From the NCBI GenBank assembly GCA_964619055.1, contig CAZUDB010000017.1, forward strand, positions 1 through 56,850: a stretch of DNA of 56,850 nt, in the 5' to 3' direction. The DNA comes from CAYVUM01 sp964619055 (lineage in GTDB: Bacteria; Pseudomonadota; Alphaproteobacteria; Rhodospirillales; Defluviicoccaceae). Shown here piece after piece: positions 41,656 through 49,812 of this stretch; the stretch's first letter is position 1, and every line of letters begins with the position of its first letter. A model generated the notes under the pieces. The model had not been told where the DNA came from, made no database searches, and saw nothing but the letters and a program-made list of their open reading frames with translations. The translations under genes were made by a program, and so were the position numbers.

Positions 41656-43872
41656 ATGACGTTGCCTGGGCACAACGAGGCCAAGTGCCTCCAGCTCGCC
41701 ATTAGAGTAACAGTCGCGAGCGCCATTTGCGCTAGTGTGAGCTTTCTGTTTCACCTTTCCTTCGAGTATCTCTCACCAGTCCTTGCCTCACTCGCTCTCA
41801 TAATTTTCCACGGACGGGTCTTCAGAGTTGGCGTTCCAGGCGCCGTCGCGGTTTTCTTCGCAGGTACCGTGTCTCTTGTCATCTTCGCGACTCTTTTCGA
41901 CGCTCCGATCGCCTATGTCATTACCAAGTTAAGCTGGCTACTTTTGTGGATGGCTTTCTTACGGCCGCTACCATTCGGTCACCTGATTGGCGGTATCGTG
42001 ATCTCAATGATGCTGCTTGTCGCGGCGCTTGGAACGGTTGATCCGCGCGATCTTTTTGAAGCTTTCTTCACGCAAGTCTGTCTCGGCGTTGTCGTTGCCT
42101 CGATCGTCGAACAGTTACTTTGGCCGCCCGAGCGGGACGACGCCTTGTATGAAGCTTTGGGAGCCTTATTCGCGGACTTTGCATCTGATCTTGCGTCTCT
42201 CGGAGCGACCTTAAGAGACGGTCGTGTCAATACTGCCGCGTCGGTCACCGAGCTTTCTCAGCTTGCCCGATTATCAACACAATTAGGACAAGATACCGGG
42301 AAATATCGTGGCGTTGAATTTGAATTGGTATTGAGGTGTCGCCTGATATGGGACCGGCTTCATGCAATTAAGCGTCTGATCCGAAGTACAAAAAATGACT
42401 ATAGTCAACAAGATAGAGAGCTTGGTATTCAGAAGATCTTTGAGACATTGGCCGCGCACTTTGCCGAAATGTCTAATGCGACGATCGAGCGACGGAAGGC
42501 GCCAAGTTTACCGACCGAACTTCGCGAAAATGTTGCCCGATTTTGCGATTGGGGGCAGAACAGCGCTTCCGAAAACTTTCTTGCGAGAGATGCTGATGTA
42601 AACCATGTTATTATTTCCAGATTTCTTCGGACAGCTGTTCGAGATCATGACAAACTTGAAAGATCCTATAATATCCTCATTGCAAAGCGTGAAGGAGTGA
42701 ATGGTTCGCTTGAATCACCAGTGAAAGGAAGGTTTTTTTCCTGGCCTACGCCCGAAGACTGGAAAAGCGCTACAAAAGTTGTCATAATAGCTTTCATCTT
42801 GTTGATCGGGGTGCTTTATTTAGATTTTCCTGGAAGCGCGATGCTTTCTTTTTATGGAATTGTTTTTGGTCTGGCGGCGAATATTGGCCAACTTTACATG
42901 AAAAGTATTTCGGGAGCATATGGTATATTTTTTGGGCTTGTTTATGGGGTTGTCGCTGTATTTATTGTCAGTCACAGCCCCCACTTTCCTGTATTGATAG
43001 GGCTATTTTGTCTTGGAATGTTCGTATCTGCTTATCTGGCCTCAGGGGCTGGGGCAAAGGCTTTCATGGGCCTACAGGCTGCACTGGTCATTCCCTTCGT
43101 TTTTCTTGTTTTTGATGGCCCGGAATGGACTCTCGAAGACGGAGTGACGCGCGCGTTGGCTCTTCTGGTCGCAGCGGCGATCGCGATCTTGATTCAGCAT
43201 TTGTTTTGGCCGGTCAAACCCTTGCTTGCGTTCCGGGCTGCCGCGGCTGCGGAGTTAGACGAGATTGATCGAGAGTGGGCCTTGATTCGTAACTCCGTTG
43301 TCAGCGAGCACGAGCCGGAGGAGTCGTTCGATTCGGACACGGCGGACAAGCTTGTTGTGCGCTTTGGTCAGAGCGCCTCCCTCCTAGAAGACAGTCGCTA
43401 TGCATTCGGCTCAGACAATCAGCGTGCAGCGGCTCATTTTGCGGTCCTCGAATCGCTTGAAGCCGTCTATGCAGAGATCAGATTGTTACGCCGACTGCTT
43501 CGTCGCTGTGGTGACAAACCGTTTGTTAAGAAGACGCTACAGACATTGACCGGTCCGTTCGACGACATCGCGGCTGCAATCGGAATCCTCTCTGAAAACA
43601 TGCGGGACGAAACAGATCCAAACGCCGTTATCGGTGTTCTGCACGGCTTACAAGGTGCTTGTGAGACATGTATGCAGGTCAAGAACTCCGTGCATGACGA
43701 GGCCTTGGTGACATCTGAGGATCGCTGGCAGACGTCCGTGCTCCTAAGTACCGTCTACGACATCGCGACGACGCTTAGTCAGACAGCAAACATGGCGATC
43801 CAAACAGCCGCGCGCCGGCAGCGAGTTCAATCCCCTATGAGCTCTCCTTCGCTGGCATCGGCAGTGAAATAG
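41656..43872 (+). CDS. FUSC family inner membrane exporter, AaeB/YccS-like
   Basis: 738 residues, two repeats of a membrane bundle followed by a cytoplasmic helical region. First bundle (about 20-155): 'ALIIFHGRVFRVGVPGAVAV', 'LLWMAFLRPLPFGHLIGGIV', 'VASIVEQLLWPPERDD'. Second (about 370-520): 'VVIIAFILLIGVLYLDFPGS', 'VLIGLFCLGMFVSAYLASGA', 'LLVAAAIAILIQHLFWPVKP'. The doubled 'LLWP / LFWP' exits and the W-P-x motifs are typical of FUSC. These proteins export aromatic acids or similar amphipathic compounds with an HlyD-type adaptor, which is encoded next door on the opposite strand. GC is lower than in the flanks, especially 42300-43000. Confidence 0.88.
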   Translation: MTLPGHNEAKCLQLAIRVTVASAICASVSFLFHLSFEYLSPVLASLALIIFHGRVFRVGVPGAVAVFFAGTVSLVIFATLFDAPIAYVITKLSWLLLWMAFLRPLPFGHLIGGIVISMMLLVAALGTVDPRDLFEAFFTQVCLGVVVASIVEQLLWPPERDDALYEALGALFADFASDLASLGATLRDGRVNTAASVTELSQLARLSTQLGQDTGKYRGVEFELVLRCRLIWDRLHAIKRLIRSTKNDYSQQDRELGIQKIFETLAAHFAEMSNATIERRKAPSLPTELRENVARFCDWGQNSASENFLARDADVNHVIISRFLRTAVRDHDKLERSYNILIAKREGVNGSLESPVKGRFFSWPTPEDWKSATKVVIIAFILLIGVLYLDFPGSAMLSFYGIVFGLAANIGQLYMKSISGAYGIFFGLVYGVVAVFIVSHSPHFPVLIGLFCLGMFVSAYLASGAGAKAFMGLQAALVIPFVFLVFDGPEWTLEDGVTRALALLVAAAIAILIQHLFWPVKPLLAFRAAAAAELDEIDREWALIRNSVVSEHEPEESFDSDTADKLVVRFGQSASLLEDSRYAFGSDNQRAAAHFAVLESLEAVYAEIRLLRRLLRRCGDKPFVKKTLQTLTGPFDDIAAAIGILSENMRDETDPNAVIGVLHGLQGACETCMQVKNSVHDEALVTSEDRWQTSVLLSTVYDIATTLSQTANMAIQTAARRQRVQSPMSSPSLASAVK

Positions 43873-43950
43873 GGTGTAGCCACCCTATTAAAAATTCCTC
43901 ACTTAAGAATTCGGCTCTATTAGAAAGCACATATCTTCGCAAATCTATTC

Positions 43951-45087
43951 TTAATAAACAAAATTGAGAATGCTGGCGATTTTCAACCAAAGACTTGCCA
44001 GTACATTCAAGATAATGCTGTCCGTGCTGTAGACAACGACGGTCACGGAGCCACCAATCCGCATGTCGATGTGATCTTCGGGTGACTGTAAGTGGAGACG
44101 CACAGGAAATCGCTGCGAAACTTTAACCCAATCTTTTGGTCCTGTGATGTCGGGAAGCTCACCCGACGGAATTCCTTGCCCTTCGCTTACGCCCCATCCA
44201 ACGCTGTGTACCACCGCGTCGAAGATCCGGCCCGGATACAGTGCCGTGGTGACTTGGGCTGACTGGCCCGGTTTCATGAGCGGGAGGCTGTTCTCGCGAA
44301 CGTGCGCGACAATCCACCAGTTGTCGGCGTCAACGAGTGTCATCACTTGCTGCCCAGCGCTGACAAATGTTCCGACGGTCAGTTGTAGGTTAGTGACATA
44401 TCCGTTCGTGGCGGCGACAACTTTCGTTTGCTCAAGGTTGTAACGAGCGTGATTTAGCTTGGCTTGCGCTTTGGCGACAAGTGCATTGTCCTTCCCGAGG
44501 ACTGCGGCGAGGCTGGCCTCCGCCTTGTCTTTGCGAGCCTGCACCTCTCGGAGGAGGGCACGCTTGACACTCAGTCGATCTGTGGCCTCATCGAGCTGTA
44601 TCATCGGTGAAGCACCACGGTCGGCCGACTCGGAGAACCTTTTGAACTCTTGTTGAGCCAATATTAGATCTGCTTGCACCTGCGCTATTAAATCGGTGGC
44701 AGCCTCAAGGTCTGACTGAAGAAGTTCAACTTCTTTACGCGCAAGCACCAGCTCGGCCTCTAGCTGGTTGGTGATATCGGCATACGGTCGATCGTCCAGC
44801 TCGAAAAGGGTATCACCTGCGCTCACGAGCTGATTGTCTTCGACGCGAATCGCCGTAACCCGACCATCGACCTCCGGCGCTACTTGGTTTACATAGGCTT
44901 GAATGAATGCTTCGCTAGTAAATGGTGTATAACGGTCCAGCAGGGCATAATATAAAATTACAAAAAGAATAAAAAAAGATATTGAGAGCACCACCATTGT
45001 CGCCCTGGATGAGCGTCGAGATATACGCCCATTTTCACGGCGCGTGTCGTTGGGTGTGGACCTTTCCAAATTTTTTGGGGCGTTCAT
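43951..45087 (-). CDS. HlyD/EmrA-like membrane fusion protein
   Basis: 378 residues. A single N-terminal helix 'MVVLSISFFILFVILYYALL' anchors it. The periplasmic part has a lipoyl half 'VNQVAPEVDGRVTAIRVEDN', a long coiled hairpin (about 100-200, e.g. 'QLEAELVLARKEVELLQSDL'), then 'HARYNLEQTKVVAATNGYVT', the returning half, and the beta-barrel 'NWWIVAHVRENSLPLMKPGQ'. EmrA/AaeA type: the natural partner of the FUSC exporter, which is transcribed toward it and ends 78 bp away. The convergent arrangement is unusual since such pairs are normally co-transcribed. No outer membrane factor is adjacent. Confidence 0.88.
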   Translation of the reverse strand: MNAPKNLERSTPNDTRRENGRISRRSSRATMVVLSISFFILFVILYYALLDRYTPFTSEAFIQAYVNQVAPEVDGRVTAIRVEDNQLVSAGDTLFELDDRPYADITNQLEAELVLARKEVELLQSDLEAATDLIAQVQADLILAQQEFKRFSESADRGASPMIQLDEATDRLSVKRALLREVQARKDKAEASLAAVLGKDNALVAKAQAKLNHARYNLEQTKVVAATNGYVTNLQLTVGTFVSAGQQVMTLVDADNWWIVAHVRENSLPLMKPGQSAQVTTALYPGRIFDAVVHSVGWGVSEGQGIPSGELPDITGPKDWVKVSQRFPVRLHLQSPEDHIDMRIGGSVTVVVYSTDSIILNVLASLWLKIASILNFVY

Positions 45088-45169
45088 CTACTTATTTCCA
45101 AATCACGGAACGCGTGTGATAGAGCGGGCAATGAACATGCGCTTTCAATTGGTTTTTTCGATCTTTTGG

Positions 45170-46393
45170 CTAACTTCTTGTCATTGTCTCAGCCTTCGAT
45201 AACTTCGCGGTCGTGCTTTTCGCGCCAAGAGCGGTGAAAGCAGATAGCGCCTTCTCAACCATTGCATCCGAAGCGGTCAGGCAGACGCGTAAATACTCAG
45301 GCGCGTTCAGGATGCTGCCGGGCATCACGAACACATTGCGATCGGCGAGGGCATTCCACTGCGCCTCGTGATCGCCGTCAGGCCACCGGCTCATCAGGTA
45401 GAACGTGCCTTCTGGCGGTACGACGGTGAAGCCCGCGTCCGCAAGAGCCGCTGTAAGCCGGTCCCGGCGGCGCGCCAGCGGCGCAAGGTCGATTGCCAGC
45501 GGCTCCAAGTCCGGAACGGCATATTGCATGATCGCATTCGGAAAACACCAGCCGAGCGACATCTGCGCGGAAAACATGGACTCTCGCAGCTCCTGACGGT
45601 CCGCCTTGGGCATCAACGGGGAAAACGCTAAGTAACCCAGCCGTTGCCCGGGGGCGAGCAACACCTTGCCGTAACTGTAGGAGATGAGGGTCCATGGGTA
45701 GAAGGCGGCGGGGCTTAGGAAGTCCCGGTTGTCAAACCGCAACCGACGGTAGGGCTCATCGGACAACAGAACAATGCGACGATTGACGCGTGTCGACGCA
45801 CGCTCCAAGAGATCGGCCAAGGTCTGAAGTGTGTTCCGATCGTAAATCCGCCCCGTCGGATTGTGCGGCGAGTTGACAATGACCATACGTGTGCGCGGAC
45901 TGATCGCCGCATCGATGGCCGCAAAGTCCAGATCAAAGCTCGGGCGCGTCAGGTCGACTTTGCGCGGTATCGCATCCGCTGCAAGCAGCATGGGTTCGTA
46001 GCAAAACCATGCGGGCTCGGAAAACACCGCCTCGTCACCGGCGTCAAGCACGATGTGAAATGCCACCAGGATGGCCGCGAACGCGCCGCTTGTGAGCGAA
46101 ATGTCTTCAGGTTCAAAGGTAAGGCCCAATTCCGCCGTCAGTCGCTCTGCCAGGAAGGCCTGTGGCTCGGGTTCCGAGGTCTTGTAAGCGAACCAGTTCT
46201 TGTCGCGGGGGATCGCTCGTTCACGAAGTGCTGTGACCAGATCAGGGATCGGCATCTCGTGCGGGTTACCAAAGGTGAAGTCGCATATGTTCGGGTCGAG
46301 ACGACTCTTTCCATACCGAGAAGTCATGTAAAAGTCGCGGACGTGCGTGAACGCCGCGTCGGCCAGCCGGATTCGTTTCGAAATGATAGACAA
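45170..46393 (-). CDS. pyridoxal-phosphate aminotransferase, class I/II
   Basis: 407 residues. Fold type I aminotransferase: 'DFTFGNPHEMPIPDLVTALR', 'LTSGAFAAILVAFHIVLDAG' (PLP phosphate loop), 'VIVNSPHNPTGRIYDRNTLQ', 'RIVLLSDEPYRRLRF' with the Asp/Tyr that hold PLP, and the Schiff-base lysine K243 in 'LISYSYGKVLLAPGQRLGYL'. The C-terminal 'EYLRVCLTASDAMVEKAL' carries the carboxylate-binding Arg. It resembles aspartate/tyrosine-type enzymes, but the amino acid is unknown. It lies between the HlyD gene and an acid phosphatase on the same strand, with about 80 and 155 bp gaps, so it may be a separate transcript. Confidence 0.88.
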   Translation of the reverse strand: MSIISKRIRLADAAFTHVRDFYMTSRYGKSRLDPNICDFTFGNPHEMPIPDLVTALRERAIPRDKNWFAYKTSEPEPQAFLAERLTAELGLTFEPEDISLTSGAFAAILVAFHIVLDAGDEAVFSEPAWFCYEPMLLAADAIPRKVDLTRPSFDLDFAAIDAAISPRTRMVIVNSPHNPTGRIYDRNTLQTLADLLERASTRVNRRIVLLSDEPYRRLRFDNRDFLSPAAFYPWTLISYSYGKVLLAPGQRLGYLAFSPLMPKADRQELRESMFSAQMSLGWCFPNAIMQYAVPDLEPLAIDLAPLARRRDRLTAALADAGFTVVPPEGTFYLMSRWPDGDHEAQWNALADRNVFVMPGSILNAPEYLRVCLTASDAMVEKALSAFTALGAKSTTAKLSKAETMTRS

Positions 46394-46547
46394 CCCAGCC
46401 TCCTCACCCGTGCATGAACGAAGTCATCACCGCCCAGGCGACCGGCGTCAAACACTCACTTCTGCGCATTCATCGCAGCCGCGGAACGTTTCGCGCTGTA
46501 GCGCTATTGGCTCAAGTTCGATATCTATTGAACCGGACCTGCTCTCC

Positions 46548-47252
46548 CTATTCGCCACGTGTCGGCGGACGATCACCTTTGATGCGTTTAACGGCTTTCC
46601 GGAAACTGGGCTGCTTGACGATAACATCGGCATAGGCCTCACCAAGGCGCTGGCCGGTGAGCACGTCCATCGGGTAATGGACCCCGGCGATCACGCGGCC
46701 GTACCCAACCTGGTGGGCCAGCTCCATCAAGGTCTCGCGCCGGTCCGGGAAAACCTCAGCCAGAAGGCGCGAATAAATCATCGCGCGAGTGGCATGGCCG
46801 CTGGGGTAAGATGCGACTGGTCGCGCGTCGGTCACCGGGTGAACGGCTGAATTCACGACAAACGGCCGCGGTACGTCATACTCGGCCTTGATGGCATCGT
46901 ATTCGGCACGCACCTCGTCGATCGCGGAATCGATCGTTTGCTTCAGCTCGATGCCGTCAACCTGAAAGAGCGCGTCGCCGAGAAGCGGCGCGAAACGCTC
47001 CACGTCGAGTTTTTTGCGAACAAAGTCCACCTGCTCAGGCGTGCGGGTGCGCTGCAGCCAGAGCACGATCTTCATCTCCACCTCAAAATCGGTTGAATCC
47101 ATAGCGGGCGGCTGCGGCACCCGCGTGGTGGCGTCAACGATGCCTTTCGGCAGAAAAACGCGCGGCGCCGCGTCGCGGGCCTGCAGCGGCGCAACCAGCA
47201 CCAGAAGCAGGAGGCCGATGATCGGAAAAAGGGCGACAGAGCGTGTTTTCAT
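46548..47252 (-). CDS. class A non-specific acid phosphatase (PAP2), exported
   Basis: 234 residues. Signal peptide 'MKTRSVALFPIIGLLLLVLV' ending about residue 25 (APLQA). All three PAP2 motifs are intact: K-x6-RP as 'KAEYDVPRP', PSGH as 'ASYPSGHAT', and R-x5-H-x3-D as 'GRVIAGVHYPMD'. The arrangement 'RPFVVNSAVHPV' then 'DARPVASYPSGHATRAMIYS' matches bacterial class A acid phosphatases such as PhoN, which hydrolyse organic phosphomonoesters in the periplasm. The start is close to the family norm. No regulator or operon partner is seen. Confidence 0.92.
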   Translation of the reverse strand: MKTRSVALFPIIGLLLLVLVAPLQARDAAPRVFLPKGIVDATTRVPQPPAMDSTDFEVEMKIVLWLQRTRTPEQVDFVRKKLDVERFAPLLGDALFQVDGIELKQTIDSAIDEVRAEYDAIKAEYDVPRPFVVNSAVHPVTDARPVASYPSGHATRAMIYSRLLAEVFPDRRETLMELAHQVGYGRVIAGVHYPMDVLTGQRLGEAYADVIVKQPSFRKAVKRIKGDRPPTRGE

Positions 47253-48478
47253 TGAGGAAGCCTCTCCGGTTTCGTTTGAGGATGATCGACCAAACTGTCG
47301 GATCGCCGCACCGGATCGCTAAGAGCGTGGCATGTCAAAGCACGACCGTTTCCAAGCGCCCACTGTGATCCTCTCCGCCCGGATTGGTCCACCCCTATGT
47401 TCGAAGAAAGCGAGGACCAAGTCTGAGCGAGCGACACAAGCTCGGCGAGACCGTCACCGACCAACATCAGCTTAAGGGGTTGGACGTCCAACCGCCGTTA
47501 GGTCAACTAGGTGCCGACACTGCCGCTACTATATGGGAAAATCTATCGGTACGGCCTCGTGGCGAGCGTTAAGAGTTAGTAATCGGCACGCAGCAAAGCC
47601 GGCGCCCACAGAGCGAGGTGTTATCATTGATCATGCTCGAAATATTTCCTAACCAATCTTTATTCGTGTCTGAGAATCGGTATTAGACTACCTTGTGAAT
47701 ATTGACTTATCTGTATTATGTCGTTCATTAAAATTTTGTTCTAAAGCTTTTTCTGGTACGAAGGTCGTCATCTTTTTAGGTTTGGCGCGTGCACCACTAC
47801 TCGATAGTGCGGCCCCGAGATAGTATATCTGCTACTTTTTTAATTTACATTCATTAGCATCCTCCGCGACATTACCTCTGTAGAGCGCTCAAGTTTCGCA
47901 CTCCGCACTAGCCGGGGAGGTCGTCTGCGCGCGTTTATACATTTGGGGGATTAGGAAGGAGAGATCGGGCCTTGCGTGTGGGTGCGCGAGATCGATCGGT
48001 CCCGATGGATGACCGGACACCAACCTACATCCTTTCTATGGTGTTTGGAGCCCTTCCTTCCTCGTTTTGCGGGCGGAACGCCGCAATCCTTCTGCTCGCC
48101 AAGATGCGAAGTGAAGCGATTGGAACGCTGATCAGCGGCGTTGCCAGTTTCGCGGCCGGCAACCGGTGAAGTCTACAAGCTTTATGTGGGTTTGTGATGA
48201 CCTGCGCTTGCGTGCTCCCAATCGGCGTGGCGAGCACCGACGATAGAACGTAAACCGCGAACAAGATAACTTCCCTGAGCAACAAATTTTTACAGATATT
48301 GCGTTGCTCATGCCTTCACATTTTCTGAGCAATAATTCTGTAAACAGCTTTTTAATTAATAATTTTCAAAAAATTGATTTGTACTTAACCACTTTAGCCA
48401 TATTTTTCAAAAAATACCACTGTGTAGTGAAATAGTTATTGTGATTCAGGCGTCAACCGCATATCGTTAGGAGGCAGT
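47253..48478. other. 1.2 kb AT-rich region without a supported gene
   Basis: GC falls sharply from about 47630, with poly-T and poly-A tracts, and again at 48290-48440. Two short frames, plus strand 47972-48169 and minus strand 48025-48285 (the latter with a hydrophobic start), overlap each other and are not convincing. The region may be an acquired patch with the promoter of the HEXXH gene at its right end. I see no IS ends, tRNA or att-like repeat. Confidence 0.5.
48363..48415. repeat. two direct copies of TTTTCAAAAAAT, 41 bp apart
   Basis: Copy 1 at 48363-48374 and copy 2 at 48404-48415, identical over 12 bases. The spacing of 41 bp is about four helical turns. They lie 64-105 bp before the GGAGG site of the HEXXH gene, so they could be a regulator site or simply part of AT-rich promoter DNA. 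Confidence 0.5.
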
Positions 48479-49168
48479 ATGCGCGATCATTCTCATCTAA
48501 TTTTCCGACCGTGCGTGCTTTTAACTCATTACATCAAGAGATCGACAATGAGCGAAAAAGGTACGGTTACTATCGTCCTAAATGGTGCTTGGAGATTAAA
48601 TGTCCTTCAGCGCAAGAGTCTTATTAGGTGGATCAAGGATGGCATTGAAGAAATTGTCACGAAAGCTGGAAAATCATTAATTGTAGAGCTTCCAATAAAC
48701 CCGAAAAAAGGAAAACAACAACAAAAGCCTCAATTTCGAATTGATTTAGATTTTACTGATGCAAGCAAGCCAAAAAGGCGGTGCGGTTTATTTTTGGGCG
48801 AATGCGGTACTGGGACAATTTATATTGGGAATCATAAATATATGGGTGTATGTGGCGATGATCCAAAAACGAGAAACAAAAGGTTTCTAGTGACTGACGA
48901 ACTCCTTGGCCATGCATTAGCAAATACTACGCTACACGAAGTAGGTCATGTTATCGGAAACTTCCCAGATAATTTGCAGGCGGGCAATTTTATGTCCACT
49001 CAAGGTGCTCCAAAGGCCCAGAGAACAGTTGAAACGCAGAGGGCTTACTTTGCAGGTAAAATGAGTTGGACAAACACTCAAGCAGAAACTCTTGTGGCTA
49101 ATATCAAAATTAATAAGAAGGCGTTTGAAGATGAGTTTACGGTGACACCTGTTTCACCAGAAAAGTAG
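48479..49168 (+). CDS. orphan HEXXH zinc-protease-like protein in an AT-rich patch
   Basis: 229 residues from ATG 48479, preceded by AGGAGG at 48469-48474, which decides the start (a later ATG at 48548 lacks one). No signal peptide or membrane segment is clear. The middle has 'GLFLGECGTGTIYIGNHKYM' and the metal-binding-like 'TTLHEVGHVIGNFPDNLQAG' followed by 'NFMST', which looks like a metzincin Met-turn. In metzincins the third ligand would be His or Asp at position 11 of the HEXXH motif; here it is Pro, with Asp at 12. I do not recognise a family. The gene is rich in Lys and Asn and much richer in AT than its surroundings, so it was probably acquired. Function unknown; a metalloprotease or a toxin-like protein are both possible. 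Confidence 0.7.
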   Translation: MRDHSHLIFRPCVLLTHYIKRSTMSEKGTVTIVLNGAWRLNVLQRKSLIRWIKDGIEEIVTKAGKSLIVELPINPKKGKQQQKPQFRIDLDFTDASKPKRRCGLFLGECGTGTIYIGNHKYMGVCGDDPKTRNKRFLVTDELLGHALANTTLHEVGHVIGNFPDNLQAGNFMSTQGAPKAQRTVETQRAYFAGKMSWTNTQAETLVANIKINKKAFEDEFTVTPVSPEK

Positions 49169-49180
49169 TTCTTCGGGGCG

Positions 49181-49591
49181 CTAACGTGACCTCCATCGTT
49201 CACACCAATCCGGCTTCTGCACCAACGGCCGGCCGTCCATGTGGGGCCATGGCGATAGCTCGCCGGATTCAACACCAGTACCACTTATATCGCGTCTCTC
49301 TGCGAATAGATCGATGACAACGCGGCCGTAGCGATCGGCGCCATACTCTACCTTGACACTGAAGTCGGCATCCCGAGTCAATTCCGCAATGAATGCGTTC
49401 GCGGCGCACCTGCGCTCTCCTTCGCGGTCACAATCTGGCTGAGGGGTCTGCGGCGCATTCGCATTCGTCGGGCGGAACTTGGCGCCGCTGAGCCGGCCGG
49501 AGTCGCAGTCGGACTGACAACATGGAGTCGGAGGCGGCAGCGCGCGTGGCCAGGGCAATACGAGCGATCGCCAGTATGGTTGCGAGCTCAT
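49181..49591 (-). pseudogene. staphylococcal-nuclease-like gene with altered catalytic residues, possibly frameshifted
   Basis: The C-terminal two thirds of this frame resemble an SNase fold: 'FRPTNANAPQTPQPDCDREG', 'AANAFIAELTRDADFSVKVE', 'YGADRYGRVVIDLF' and a final 'RPLVQKPDWC'. In active nucleases the segment is (G)xDAPE; here it is NANAPQ, so both the Ca-binding Asp and the general-base Glu are replaced, while the DRYGR arginine remains. GGGAGG lies 9 bases before ATG 49591, but the N terminus in that frame (rich in Pro) is not signal-like. A neighbouring frame reads 'ELATILAIARIALATRAAAS', a good signal peptide, suggesting a frameshift. The frame runs open to 49774. It could also be a divergent non-catalytic protein. 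Confidence 0.5.
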
Positions 49592-49812
49592 CGTGCTTTT
49601 CCTCCCGCTGTTAGCTGTTATAGGCGGGTGGTCTGAAGTCCGTCGCATGCTTAGCCACGGCGTAGTCTGTTTTTCCCATTGCGGCAGGATCGCTTTCTTG
49701 GAAACTTGCCCACGGATGTCCGACTTGCTGGTGTCGAGCTGTTCGGCAATATCCTCCAGCGTCCAACACGCCATCTACAGCGCGAAGACGCGCCGGCATA
49801 GGGAAACAACAC

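Noticed and set aside
47972..48169. 65 codon plus-strand frame with a GGAAGGAG sequence upstream
   Set aside because: TTG start with an over-long spacing, no similarity known, overlaps another frame; evidence too thin.
48025..48285. 86 codon minus-strand frame with a signal-peptide-like start
   Set aside because: TTG start without a ribosome binding site and no recognisable mature domain; kept as a possibility only.
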